Shown here: in pieces, positions 11,742 to 25,700 of the stretch
Position numbering within the stretch: position 1 is the first letter of the stretch
How the letters are laid out: the number at the start of each line of letters is the position of its first letter
Source: Brugia malayi
Taxonomy: Eukaryota > Nematoda > Chromadorea > Rhabditida > Onchocercidae
Length of the DNA: 64,000 nucleotides
Reading direction: 5' to 3'
NCBI RefSeq assembly: GCF_000002995.4
Contig: NW_025062476.1
Coordinates: 5,755,001 to 5,819,000 of the forward strand
Notes under the pieces: generated by a model
Seen by the model: the letters and a program-made list of their open reading frames with translations, nothing else
The model's database searches: none
Told to the model about the DNA's origin: nothing
Program-made: the position numbers and the translations under genes

Positions 11742-14700
11742 ATGGATAATTCTGGTTTAGACTTCAATGCTTTTCCTACCCATCCAGAACAATCAGTCGA
11801 TCTGAACTATCGTGGGATACGAATAAAAGTGTATAAGAACGGTGATCAATATGACGACGGAACAACAGTGGTCATTTGTCGGAAAAGATTTAAACATTGG
11901 CTTACTTTTCTTGACTTTCTTACTAAAAAATTAAATTTAATGGCTCCTGTTCACGAGTTCTATCGAACGGATGGTCTTCGAATAAGACATGTTCGTTTTG
12001 CACTAAAAATTAAAAATTACCACTGCGATTTTGTTTGAGCAACTATCACTTATGATTATAATTGATTGTAATATCCGACTTCCTTAGATGAAAGTTTAAA
12101 TCTTTTAGTAGTCAAATTAAGGTTTGTTTTGACAAAATCATTTAGCGTGGTAATAATTGAAATAACCATTACTGGTCCAAATCAGGACATAACTGATTAA
12201 CTGAGCCATTAAACAATTAGCAGTTATTTTAGAGCTTCAGATTGCAAAATTGAAATTGTTCACTTAAATACATGAATATTAGTTTTAGCTGTTAATAATT
12301 CCATAATTAACAAATCATTAGAAACATTCGTTTTCTGTTTTACAGTTCGAAGAAATTGAAAACGGAGGATCATATGTAGCCGTAGCTCAAGGACCATTTC
12401 TCCACAAACCATACGGATTGCTACCTGAAGACCGTGAAGTACGCTTTATTCCTTTAAAATCGATAAAGATGAAAACATTTGAATCTTAGATAGTCTCGAA
12501 TTAAATAAAAAAATCAAACAAGTTTTTTTCACCATTGCAGAAGTGGAACATCAATCCAAAATTTGAATTTCTAGAGCAGAGCACTCTTGATTCTGCTGAG
12601 TCCGTCGATATTTATCTGAAACAACGTGGTTACATTTCTCGAACCGGTCTTCCATTCCCATTTGATGGTGGTGTGTGCGTTAATCACTCTTTAATGGACC
12701 TTAGACATAATCGTGATCCTTCATCTAATCTATCTACTCATAAACACCTTAATGGGCAGGTAAGCTGAATAATTCTTCAAAACTGATCGAAAGTAAGGAA
12801 AGAAGTCATCCTGATGAATGATACTTTGATAGTGATATCTTAAATTTCTATGATATTATCAACCGAAACAGAAAGAATGCCATGGTTTTAGTAAAGTTTT
12901 ATACTGGAAATATTATCTATTCTAACATGATGTAAGGCATCACTGGTTTGAATATAAGAACAAAAAGAGCCTGAAATTTAGACATTGTTATAATATTAGG
13001 AGCTAAAAGGAAGTGGACTATTCAAACCTTATGAAAAGTTGAGACAATCAGATTAAGCAAAAGAAGCCGCCCATGTCCAGGACATTTTTTGGTCAAATGG
13101 AGTGCTAAAATTCTAGGCTTGGCTCGAGGACTGGCTTGGAGATATGAGAATCTGATACAACATGAATCACAAGAACCAAGTTAAAATTGATTTGGACAAA
13201 ATCGATTTAACAATTGCTAACTTATCGAACACCGATTTTTTAACAACCGATAATCCTTTTAAAGAAATGATTTAAAATATCAAATTTCCATCCACAAATA
13301 ATTTTTGCTTGCTGTCATTTATTCTCAATTTTTGTGTTAGAACTATAAGATAAGTACATTTTAGTCATTAAGTATATTTAGTATTAGTTAATATTTAGTA
13401 TTAATTAAATAATTAGTATTAGTTAATCCTTTTTCAGGATTAATTCTTTCTTTGCATAGTGCTTTTTTTCTATTTTATTCCCATATAAATTATCTTTTAA
13501 GTTTTGTCAAAGAGATATCAGTGATGCCGAATCATAACTGTTTCCGAGACGCAGGTTATTTCTTGTTAAATGGGCATAAAGGCCGGCACATCTCTCTTTC
13601 TGTTTTGGCAATTTTAATGTTTTTGATTGAAGAAGGAAGCAAAGGATTTTTAAACTCCTTTTTCAAATTAAAATATTTTCATTAAAAAAACAAATTTAAT
13701 ATTACTGAAAGATCCAGATGATAGATTTTGGAAAATATTCTTTAAAAAACATTCCAAAATTTAGAAACTAGAAGAAAATAATTCGAAAAATGGTGAATTA
13801 TTGGCGAGAAACGATATAAAGCCGGATATTCCGAGAGAAGAACTGAAAACACAGTTAGAACCTCATCCAACTTCAAGTCCTACGGCCTGTAGTGTGGAAT
13901 CCCCGAGATGTAATCTTAAAGTTGAAACCAAAACACCTTTGCAAGAAACTAGAATAACAAATGGCCAGAATGCTGAGCAAAATGATAACATTTCGTGCTC
14001 CTCAACAGTTCAACCAACCAATGCAGTCGTAAACAAAGTTGGGAAAAATGTTTTGTACAATGAAATTGGAACTCAAAGTGACCATAATCCTATTGTGAAA
14101 GAATACGACGAGTGTGTACCAGCACCTGTCGTTCAAATTCCAGATAGTTGTCGAGAGTTCCTGGTTACACAGGAAGCTAAAAATATGCAAACATTAGGAA
14201 CAAAACAAGCAATGGGTATATCGCAAACGAGAAATCATGAAACTGTTATCACTATAGTAAATGATGATGCATTGGTAAGTTCAAATAATAGTTCAGTTAT
14301 TATTGTTAATATTTCTACAGGAAAGAAGAAAGGTGATGACGTGAACAATGACAACAAGAATGCTGATGACAAAGAGATCAATCTACCACCGGTAAATAAG
14401 GTCACAGGCACTGAAGTGTCATCAGAGAGTTCAGCAGTGGAAATGCTATTACTTCCGGACGGCACTAGAGCCGTAGATCAAATGCAGGATAATACTGAAA
14501 AAAAAACGCCGATGGCTATAGTCACTGATAACGTTCCGTTAGAAGTAATAGCTGATAGATTATCATCATCTGTCAATATCGAGAATCAGAGACCAGGAAC
14601 AGAATCTTCGAAGAAGGATAGAAATGACGTAAACTATGATAAAAACTCGAAAATAAATTCAAAGAGATGTTCTGAAAATGTCGTAATGGGAGGAAACTCT

Positions 14701-15588
14701 AATGAACAAGAGAATAATTTAGTGAACAAATTTGAGAAGTCTCAGAAAGTAATTTTGGAACAAAATTCAGCTTCAAAATTAAGGGAAAGTCCAAGGCAAA
14801 AGACAAATTTAGAAGCGAATGAAAATGGCAAGGAGTTTCGAGATATTTCTAAAACTAATATCAAATTAAATGAAGTATGCAAGAATTTAAAAGAATCAAC
14901 ATCATTATCCATGCAACAAAATGAATATGAGGAGCGCATTTCTGATAATTTTGAATATGATAAAGAAAATGATAGTGCTAAGAAAAGTCAATCAAACCAT
15001 ATAAGCGTTGCTTCTGGACATAAATACCGAGGTAAAGTCACAAGACAGAGAAGTCGTACAGCACCAAATTTCGACAAAATTCAAGAATCTTCAACAACCG
15101 ACAAGAATTCACACAATAAAAAACGTGTTACTTTAGTAACACCTTCTGCTGTTGGCATGGATTTGAAAATGGAGTCAGGAAAAACAGAGATTTTTTCGGA
15201 TTCAGAACAACAAATAAGATCCTTTCCAAATCAAATGACGACAACCACAACATCTGTTATTACTACTGATGTTATCACTAACACTACTACTAGTAATAGT
15301 ATGACTGCTATTACTAATCACAGTACAGTTGCTTTTGGAGATGTAATTACGCATCCTACAGTGGGAGAAAACAAAGTTCCCAATTTGCAACAGAAATATC
15401 AGTTAGAAGACGAGACGAGCTTTGAAGCGGACTTTACACCGAGAGAAGATTGTGTACGAAGAAATTTGTCGTCTACGAAAGGCTTTCCAAAAATTAAAAT
15501 TGATTTGGATTTGAATGTAGATATTTGCGGGTTACCAACGTTTCGCAATTATGATCCTGACTTTAAAGACTATGATTTCATGCAATAG
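11742..15588 (+). CDS. Doublecortin-domain protein with long disordered tail
   Basis: Four exons: 11742-11990, 12346-12438, 12541-12759 and 13765-15588, all phase 0, about 794 aa. Residues about 25-110 form one doublecortin (DCX) domain: GIRIKVYKNGDQYDDG, then VICRKRFKHWLTFLDFLTKK, LRIRHFEEIENGGSYVAVAQ and FLHKPYG. DCX domains bind microtubules, often of cilia, sensory endings or growing neurites. The next exon (KWNINPKFEFLEQSTLDS...) is not a second DCX domain. The last exon encodes about 607 residues rich in Asn, Ser, Lys and Glu with no recognised fold, so probably disordered. It includes basic Ser/Arg stretches (KVTRQRSRTAPNF) and Thr-rich runs near 15238-15300. The donor after 11990 is GTTCGT, weak but the only one matching the domain. 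An AATAAA lies near 15884. Single-DCX proteins with long tails occur in nematodes; I cannot assign orthology. Confidence 0.88.
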
Positions 15589-17704
15589 AGCCAAAATTTC
15601 TGATCTTAAACCATATTTAAGAGAAAATGGAATATCTCTACTTACTACATTGACAAACTGTCACTTCATTAGAGTAAGTTATCGCATTCTTCATCTTATT
15701 TCCAGGAGTGGGTCAAAATTTAGACTTGAATTTAACTGAGTATTTTATATTTAAGTGTTATATATATGTATCCCTTACGCTAACTAAATCCCCTTATACA
15801 CGTAGTAAGTTTGTGAATGGATAATGCAATTTGCCATTCTCCAATATTTATGCAAGGTTGAGGCTTAATATAAAGCATCAAGTAATAAAACGTAGATGAG
15901 AAAATACTCCAAAAAAAACCTGATACGTTTAAATATAATGAAATTGCCTTCAATTATCCAGTAAAATTTTAATGCTTTTTTGAACAGAATCTAAATTCAA
16001 ATTCCTGCAGCTATTTTATAAGATACAATCTTGCACTTTAACTGTGTTACCTTTAATGAAATAAAGGTCAATCTCAGTTCAACCTCATATCATAGGTCAA
16101 GGTATTATATATATATATATATATCCTTTTTGTTCAGTCATGATCACCAGTATTTTGTAACTACGACTTTGTCTTTATCTTTGTTTGTTTCTTCGTATTT
16201 TTTACATGCATTTTTAACAGCAGTACCAGAAAATTAGGTGAACAAAGTTGGAGCCTCTTCCAATTTCATTTATCAACAATTCCAAAAATCTTTTCTACGA
16301 CAACATTTCTTTTATGATATTTTATTGCATTATAACAGTATCTAACATTGTTGACCCATAATAAATATTCCGATTATCTCATAAAAAGTCAACCTAAAGA
16401 GAAGACCACTCATCCACTTGGAATATTTCAACTCAGTCTCAGATTCCATACTGAAATTTAATTTCACATTGCCAAATGTAACCTCACTTCTTAGTAAATT
16501 CGAAAAATAATGTATTACTTAAACCTCTAGTACAAATGAAGTAAACATCTTTCTTAATTAGGATTTCAATTCACTGACAAATTTTTTTAAGTACCGTTTA
16601 ATAAAGCATGTGATCTGTTCCGTTTTTTTATGCTGTACGACCATTTACTGATCTCATTTGTGATTATTTTTGAGACCTTTATTGATTTCTGTAAAGTACA
16701 GATAATTCAACTGACAGCACCAACGATTTCTCTCCAGAAGACGGGTCAAATTAAAGATATGTTTGAATTTGCACTACAAATTCACGAAATATTTCATTTA
16801 ACTTCATTCATTATTGATATTGCTATATAATAGAAAGCAAGATCAATAAGAGAATACACTAATTTTTATCCTAAATAATGTAAATAAGTGATGTTCGTAG
16901 AGAAATGTGATTAGGAAACTACTGAGTTTTAGCGATTATGAGCGGAACGACTAAAAAGAAAGAACTTTCGTTTGATTTCTGAGACATATGTGATTACTTT
17001 AGGTGAGATATTTTCGGATCTGGAGAAAAAGAGAGAGATTTCACCATGAATTCAAAAAAAAAAACATATGTATCGTACGTTCATACATCAAATGCAGCAA
17101 TTATGTAAGGTGCTTAATTTTGCTTATGTGGCATGCGTACATATACAGTGACCTGTAAGTTAGTAAACATTCTCACATATTCAGTTAATCAACGGCATTA
17201 CTTAAATTGCAATTAATATCTCAGCAAATAATTTTTTGTAAAAAATAAATAATAAATACAATCTTTTATTTGTTTTTAATTGGGAATGATTTTAGTTGAG
17301 TGTAATATGATTATAAGATTACTTGAGTAATTTCCTATTATAATCCTAAATATCATCTAATAGCCATGACTTTTCTTGCTTTGATTCATATTAGCAAAAA
17401 AGTCCTGGTCATTTCAAAGGTCTTTATTCAAAAGCAAAATCAATTCGTATATCAATTTATTTTAAATGGATCATATAGCTGAATACAAATAAAACTATAA
17501 TTACCATAATTAATTTCGACTCTCGTCCTCAAAACGTTCGCTAAAAAAAAAAAAATATATATATATATATATCTTTCAAAATCTTTTCAAGTACATTCTC
17601 TATCAGCTTCTACTAAAATAGAAGAAATAAGTTGCAAAAAGTTATACAAAATTTAATCGTTTCCTTTTTAAACAAACTGTAATATAGAGACCATTACGAA
17701 AAAC
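15589..17704. other. Intergenic region between convergent genes
   Basis: This is the 3' flank of the doublecortin gene (+) and of MTO1 (-). It contains TA microsatellites near 16107-16127 and 17557-17571 and AT-rich sequence. The open frames at 16031-16237 and 16630-16830 have no recognisable product. Confidence 0.5.
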
Positions 17705-20700
17705 TTACGGAACTTTCAAAAAGTTCAGCAATTCCATTAAAGCCTCTGTGGTTGCACCAGGAACTCTGAAGGATACATTTTTAAATTGTTTTTTCATCAA
17801 AAAGTTAAGAAACTTAAAATAACGATGATTCAAAACCTGGATGCTGCAGCAAGATTTTGAGGCCTCCAAAAGTTTAGTTTTTCTCTGCACTCTTCAGAAA
17901 TATTATTCAACTTTGAATAATCAAAATTATCCGGAATAATAGTATCACATTCCTTTCGAATCCGTTCTATCTAAAAACCTAGCTCGAATTAATACATAAA
18001 ATCGAAATAATATTGGTCGCTGAAACATAAATAAAGAATCTCTTTGGAGTTAAAGTATACAAAACCAATTCACAAACAGCTGATCTTCTATATTAACAAT
18101 AAAATGAAAAATAACTGTTGTTAGATCTCAGCACTTTGATTAACTAGTAACAACAGAACAACTTCTGAGATATTAAGTAATTGGTTTTTTTTTTTTTTTT
18201 TTTTTTTCTTTTTGAAGTTGTATACAATTAAGTGGCAGGAGTTTAAAAAAAAGCGTGTAAATTTAACTTCAACCAAATTCTGCCAAATTTGTTTTGAATT
18301 TATTATTCCACTAATCAGTACTTTCATAAAATGCTAGAGCCTTAACAAAATTATATGTTCAAATTCCAGAAATTGAATATGACAACGATACAAAACTGGG
18401 ACTATTACAGAGTGAAATAAATCATAACGTGGAAAGCAGAAAAGCTAGAATGACGGGGTCAAATGCATTACTCCTTTCTTTATATTATAGTACTCACCTT
18501 TGCTAATGATTTGTCTAAATAAAAATAATAAAATGCTTCAATCTTCAACCGATATTCGATTTCTTTATTTTCCAATAATCTTTCTAGCTCAAAAGGGACT
18601 GCTTTCTGAATTTCCATGAAGTCTACTTCATAACGACATAACAAATCAAACGCACTATATACTGCAAATAAAAATTTTAAACAATTTGGAATTTTAAACA
18701 AACGAATATGTTTGAAATCTTCAAACGGAACAAAAACAAAAACTGTCGCACTAGTCTTGTGATTTTTACTTAGGATTATGCATTTTCTCATGGAGATACT
18801 GACACTATTTTTTATCACATAATTCATATTGACACTTTGTTTCTCACCTTTTGTTACTCGAGCATTTTCTAGACAAGGTATAAGTTTTTTCCAAAAATTC
18901 ATCGGGTATTTAATGGATTTTAGCAAATCCTGCGCTTTATTATATGCAGACAGCATTTTTAAGAAGCGATTATATCGATGCTCGGATACAGCTCCATGTT
19001 CATAACCCTTCTTCGTTAATCTCATGTCTGCATTATCGGGTCTGGAACAACGTTCTAAACTTAGAGAAATTCACCAACTTATTTCGAATTCAGAAATATA
19101 AAACTAACACGTCTTTTCAAATTATAATGTTCAACAATCTGATTAAAAGATGGAAAAGAAACTAGACTAGAATAGCACAACACTACCGCAAATGTAGACG
19201 AAGTTCAGCTCTTGAAGTAAACATTCGGTATGGCTCTGAAGTACCAAGACTGGTCAAATCATCAATTAAAACACCAATATAACCTTCCGTCCTATCGATA
19301 ACAAATGGTTTTTTATTTTGGCTTGATGCTGCGGCATTTATTCCAGCTACAATGCCTGAAATGAATAGCACTGAATGGATGAAAATGACAAATAGTTTTC
19401 AAACGTCACAATTTTCCCTGTAACAACAGTCAATGAATTCAGTTCTGCAAAGAAATTCTCAGCAGTCTCAACACTCTCAACACATTCAGCACTACGTTTG
19501 CAAATCCGGAATATGAAATTTCAAGTTCCTTCCTCATTAAAAATCTACTGGAAAATGATTTCTGATGTTATGGAATATCTTTTTTTTTTGATAATCAGAA
19601 CTAACATAAAACTTAAAAGACAGAAAAAAATAGCTAGATAAACCCTGTGCTGCAGCTTCTTCATATCCAGTGGTACCATTAATTTGTCCTGCAAGAAATA
19701 AACCTTCCACAGCTTTGGTTTGCAAAGTTAATTTAAGCTGTTTTGGATCAACATAATCATATTCAATGCCGTAGCCAGCCTGTGATATCTCAACATTTTC
19801 TAGACCTGGTATGCAACGATACACCTCGAGCTGCACTTCTGGTGCAAATGTCATCGACATACCTTGTGGATAAATTAAATCAGAATCTAAGCCTTCGGGT
19901 TCTAAAAAAATCTGAAAAGCCTTCCTTCAAATTTTAATGAATAAATCGAAAATGGAGTTTTTCTGTGTCAAAAGTTAAAAACAGTATGGATCGTTCGTTT
20001 GTTTCTATTCATACTGTCTGTTTAATATTTCATTGCTTAAACTTTAATGAATTGTAGGTAGATATTGGAGATATTTATATAAGGAAGTCTCCAACGCTAA
20101 CTACCAATCAGTTAAATTCAATCGTTACTCTTAGTATAATGTCAATTACAAAACTATGAAGACAAACCCTGTGGTTAAGATGAGGAAAACGGATAACTTT
20201 TGATTCAAGAGATGGACAGTAACGCGGTCCATTTGCTTCACTACGAATATAATTGCATTCGTTGAAATGTTTAAGCACCATTTGAGCAAGGAGATTGTTC
20301 GTAAAACCCAAATATGACGGCAACTAAATTTGCATTGTTTTTTTTTTTAAAAAAAAAAAAACTTCGCTAAATTTTTGCTTTTAACGGAGTTCAGATAAAA
20401 ACAAAAAGTTAAAGAGACATTAACTATGGAAAAATGACATTCAGGAGGAATCCTAGGAAAATAAAAAAAAAAGCAAACAGAAACGATTTAGCAGGTTCAC
20501 TTGTTGGTGATAAGGAAGTGAGATATGTTCTGTCAAGAATGAAAATGGAATCGGCTTCCGGTCTGGACGTTGAGCAGCAAACTTGCTAAAATCTATTGTA
20601 TTCTTAAATAAACGTGCTGGAGTACCTGTCCGAAAACGTCCCAGCTTGAAACCAAGTCTGCTAAAGGTCTCCGAAAGTTTCGAACTAGCCTGCAAAACAG

Positions 20701-22071
20701 TTTAACGACTCCATTACTTTTTTCCAATATTTACTTTCCAAAATATTAAACTGAAGACCATAACCTTTACTGAGAAGAGTTTCAGAAATATCGATCCTTA
20801 TTTAATGTCGCAACAGTTCAAGGGTCAACTTGCTTAAAGCTCTCCCAAATTAATTTTAATACTCGTTTATTCTGTTTGATGTTTACCTGCACAATGTGTA
20901 ATCATAATTTACAAAATGGTGGAGATTTTCAGATTATAACTGTGAAAATATTAAGCCTTAACCTTTTCACCCAAACGCCCAGCAGCATAACTTTCTGATC
21001 CTCGAAAAAGTTTCCCGCCTAAAAACGTTCCTGTTGTCACCACAAGCGCCTTTGCGTTTAAAATCTGGAATTCGAAGAGTCAGAAAAAAAGAATTCTGGA
21101 GAAAATATAATTCCCCCGATTCCATGAGTTGGTTGTAAGAAACATTAATGACCTAAGTAAGCTGTAATCGTACCTCACCATCAGCTACAACTCCACCAAC
21201 TCGTGGTGTTTTCCCTTCTTCATATTTGATAACCAGATCATCAACCGCTTTCTCCATTACATCCAAGTTTTTCGTACAGTTCAGGATTTCCTAAACAGCT
21301 AATTCTGTTAAATTTAGATAGTGTTAATAAAAAATTTCACAGCGAAAAACCGGAAATAGAATTGCAGTAACCAATAACTCTTCCTGCGTAACTGTTCAAT
21401 ATTTGAAATCTGTCTCATACTGAAACAAAAATTTGTGAAATTTGCATAAGAATATAAAGAAAAGAATATTACATGTTGCATATATTCCTTATACAGTTTC
21501 CTGTCAATCTGAGCTCGAAGACCCAGCACAGCTGGTCCATGTGAGGAATTCAATGCATGATAATTTATAGCTGATTTGTCGCAAATTCTTCCACATAGTC
21601 CATCTAATGCGTCCACTTCGCGTATAAGATGTCCTTACAACTGATTAAATTTTTATATCTACAGATTTTCTCAATTTCTTCCTCATCTCCATCCTCCTTT
21701 CCCTCTACTCCAACCTGTTTTGCTTGTTCTTAATATAAACCAAGGTTTTTGACTTTCTATGATCTAAATGAATCCCCTACAATAACAGTCGTACTTGCAT
21801 CACTTTATGTAACTACCCTTCTACAAAGCATCAGGAAATCAGGAAATGCAGTGTCGAGATATGCATTACCTTTGCCAACTCCACCAAAACTCGGATTGCA
21901 TGACATTTCGCCGATTGTATCCTTCCTGTTGGTCAATAACAACGTATGAGCACAACATCTAGCAGCTGCAGCGGCAGCTTCGCAACCAGCATGTCCACCA
22001 CCAATTACAATAACATCGTATATTACTTCTGCATCTCCACCTGTCAATGTGGATAATGTCCTTCGAAACAT
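17705..22071 (-). CDS. MTO1: Mitochondrial tRNA wobble-uridine modification enzyme MTO1 (MnmG/GidA family)
   Basis: Twelve exons: 22071-21870, 21633-21473, 21290-21174, 21064-20963, 20689-20501, 20323-20168, 19911-19644, 19355-19187, 19041-18848, 18661-18498, 17970-17837 and 17765-17705. They total 1917 bases, 638 aa, with every junction in phase. A short N-terminal leader ([11 protein letters not shown]) fits mitochondrial import. The FAD-binding site reads [16 protein letters not shown], followed by [84 protein letters not shown] and [15 protein letters not shown]. The C-terminal helical domain ends with [18 protein letters not shown]. With MSS1/GTPBP3 this enzyme adds a carboxymethylaminomethyl-type or taurinomethyl group to U34 of mitochondrial tRNAs, using FAD and folate. 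The stop TAA sits inside a perfect GTAAGT donor, so a longer C-terminus through another exon is possible. Confidence 0.95.
18186..18208. repeat. Poly-T run in MTO1 intron
   Basis: A long T run lies in the intron between 18497 and 17971. It is a simple homopolymer whose length is unreliable in assemblies. Confidence 0.8.
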
Positions 22072-22756
22072 CCTTTGATAAAGTTAAATGTTGCGACAGT
22101 TGCAAATTGTCACCGTCGCAATTATTTTATCGAGTCTATAATAAACAAAGGATGAGTACAAAATCTCATCCATGCGAAGCACATAGTCTACTAAATCTTT
22201 CTCGAGAAGAATTTGCTCTGGACATTTTTTTGACGAGGCACCGTTCTAAATTTGAACAATGTTTTAACAGCAATTGAAGCTACTTTGTGAAACGTCCAGA
22301 GCAAATATGTCACTTATAGCCATGAACAGATAATATTCACATACTGAAGAACGTTGAAAAAAGAAATCAGTTTCAAGGAAGATGAATCGTTCGCTTTATT
22401 TGGAAAACTGTAGTGAAATAAAGTAGGAAATAATTAATGAAACACAAAATTCATAGCACCAACGAAATCCTAAAAATATAAATTTTAATAAAAACATTAA
22501 AGCAGTAATTAAATAGTGACAATATGAAAGATAAAGAATAGATTAAATAACTCCAGTGATTACAATTTTGCATTCTGACATACCAAAGAAATCATAAAAT
22601 GTTTTTGGTAAAATAAAATATGGCAGGTATAAAAAAGAGACATAGATTTTGAAAAAATGTTGATATTGATGCACCCAGAGGAAGTTTGCAGTTCCAGACA
22701 ATTTGTTTAATGCAAATGTGATTTTTATAAGTTTTTCAACAAGTCATTGAAGTATT
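22072..22756. other. Short region between MTO1 and the lysyl hydroxylase pseudogene
   Basis: It holds the 5' flank of MTO1. A 13-base inverted repeat is seen: ATTTGCTCTGGAC at 22211-22223 and GTCCAGAGCAAAT at 22294-22306. A 41-codon plus-strand frame (22152-22277) has no recognised relative and overlaps one arm of that repeat. Confidence 0.5.
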
Positions 22757-25700
22757 CTACGCATTGAGGAAAGACACAGCAATATATCGAGTTCCACTAG
22801 TAACTAGATCTTCATGTATATGGGTTAACTGTCCTGAAAGCATAGCTGCATATCCTGAAAAACGAAACTGAAATATCTGAATTATGAAAAATTTCGATTA
22901 AAAAATAACGCCAAATTAAGAATTAGAAAGACAAAAAAAGAAAGAAATATAAAAAAGTACCAATCTAATCAGCGGAAACTGTGCAATTATAACGAGCATA
23001 ATGAATACCACGTCTTCGTAGTCTCTACCATGCTTATTGAAAGGAATATCTACGGTATATGTTGAAGGATCGCGATGAATTTACAAAGAAAATTGTCGTT
23101 TTGCTTGTATCAAGCAACAAGCATCGTTGCTGCTTTCACTGGCTATAATAACTTGGAAATCCATTCGATCATCTGCATAAAATCAATTCGATCTCACGGT
23201 ATGACAAGTATAAAGAAATTAAATAAAAAAAATTGCCATTATTATCACTGTACTTTATTAAGGATTATAATATATGTTACCATCCGCATAGCATGCCTAG
23301 AGCGGGGTGAGAGCTCACTAAAGCAAACTTTACTCTTCAACCAAGGTGATCTATGATAAACAGCAGTATATTGTTATAAAAATATTTGCTAAAGTAATAT
23401 TTATAAGCGAACTATTGAGTTTACAAATGTTGCAGACATAATATTACAGGAACAAATATGTTATGATTAGAAAATACCTTTTGGTATTATCCGATGAAAA
23501 GCTTTCCTTGCACTGGGCGAATATATTCATCGAGAAAATATAACCACTCTCTTTCAAAAGTTATTTGTTCCATGTGAATGTGAACAGTTGGTACATTTTT
23601 ATACCCACTAACTAAACGGTCATCCTATAAATCAGTTTCTATTTTCTGAACTTTTTTTTAAACAAATCATCTTAAATTGAAAAATTAAAAAGAGTAAAAA
23701 GTTGAAAATATATAGAATGATTGCAAAGTGATTGCAATAAAGAAACATTAAGCAATGGTTACTCCCCCATAAATATCGAACTTTTTTAAATCTCTCACTT
23801 GTAAGTGATCATTTAGATGAAAATGCATGAGTTTCAAAATCCGTCAAAATCAACAAAAAATTTACTTCATTTTTTCCACTTGACTAGTGTCCATAATGCT
23901 CTCTTCAATTAATTCCTCATAAAGTTTTCAGATATCAAAGGATAGTTATAAACATCTGGAAATGGCTGAGAGATATCTCTATTATTCAGTACTTCATAAC
24001 ATTTTGGATGTATGTAACGCTGCTCCCAAAGCTAAAAATGACATAAATCGAGCCACGAATTCGAAAATATCACAAACTAGATATATTACTGCAATGTCCC
24101 TATGGCATTTTTTATAAAAATTACAACTACTTCAAAAGAAATACTACTAAAAATCCCACTTTGCAATCATCTCACAAGTTTAAAGGACTAACATGTCGAT
24201 TTATGAACGTTTAAAGGACTAACATGTCGATTTATGATTTATGAATTCGTACATCTCCGGGTGTAACCTTTCACCACTGTTAACGAAATCATCAGTGTGA
24301 ACAAGAATCTGTAATAATGCTGATTATTAACGTGCATAAAATATCTCTGGAAAGTTAATCCTCAATGTTCCTCATTATTTTTTAATTGAAATCTTCATCA
24401 AACTTTTTGCAAGGAAAACCGAAACATAGAAACTCGCTAGAAATATTAAAGAATATGTCATGTTTAAAATATACATTAATATACATTAACTTTAATCAAC
24501 AATACTGATTACCGCTGTTCATGCGTGCTCACAAAAACTCATGTCGGTATCAACCATAATATTGGAGGTGTAACTATTCTCAAGCACCTTAATTTGGAGT
24601 TTATGAACATTTTCGCACTTTATTAAAAGATCTTATATAGAATATAACTAAGTATAAATGAAAAATGATGCGCAGATGAAAAATGGTTTATAGTGGTTTA
24701 TAGCAAAGCTATGTCCACATCCACATATAAATACATACAAACCAGGCAAACACATATGCATTGTATTTCTTTAAAAAATATAATTTAAACTGCTTCGAAA
24801 AATTAATCTTATTCTTGCTAATAAATAAAGTCTTGCTAATATAAGATACATTCCATATCCTCACTCGTTCTCCACATACTATTTCAATATATTCCGTTGA
24901 ACGTGTAAGTAATATCTATTACTATCTAGCGTACCCCAAAAGTTTGAAAGCAGTTTGCCAGGAAGTGTTAGCAATGGAGCAATGATGTCCCTGGAAAGCA
25001 AATTTCAAGACAGTTAAAAATTCCACAAATAAATTGTAGTGATTAACTACAGCCATAGAAAAGAATTATTTAGAAACAAAAATTCATTCCAAAATATATA
25101 GAATTCTTCCATAGTTATAACTAATCGCAAGAATCTGCCACCTGCAGACAATATTTAACATTAAAATTCATACAATTTCCTGTAAACAGCAGTGTGAACT
25201 AAGGGTTGCAATGTTTCAGGTTTTATCAGATGCACTGTGTCATCAAGCATGAAAACAAAATCATTAAACACTCCCTTAGCAAAAGTCCTGAAATTTGCAT
25301 CAGTATTATTCTGGAAAAGACTACTAAAACTCATCATCAAAACTTGAAATAAGTATATCAAAACAAATAAAGAGAAGTTGAAACTACCAACAAAGAAGCC
25401 TTCCTCGCCTCTTTTTCACTCAAGTTAGTGCTGCTATTGTCGCATCCGATACAGATTCTTCGCATTCTTCAGAAACACTTTGACCTAAACAGGCTGAGCT
25501 GCAAAATTTGCAGTACCCTAAGTACTATAACAAATATAAGAAGGAGCATAGTGTTGCTGTAAAATAAACCATTTTGTTGTAATAAGTGATTAAAAATGAA
25601 TGAACTAAAATTCATATGAAATCATTACTTCTAAAAATATTTAAATAGAAATATTTAAAGGAAATTGTAGGTGGCAATATTTCTATATACGTTTTTTTTC

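Noticed and set aside
22152..22277. 41-codon plus-strand frame upstream of MTO1
   Set aside because: No recognised relative, no splice context, and it overlaps an inverted repeat arm. It is too weak to call a gene.
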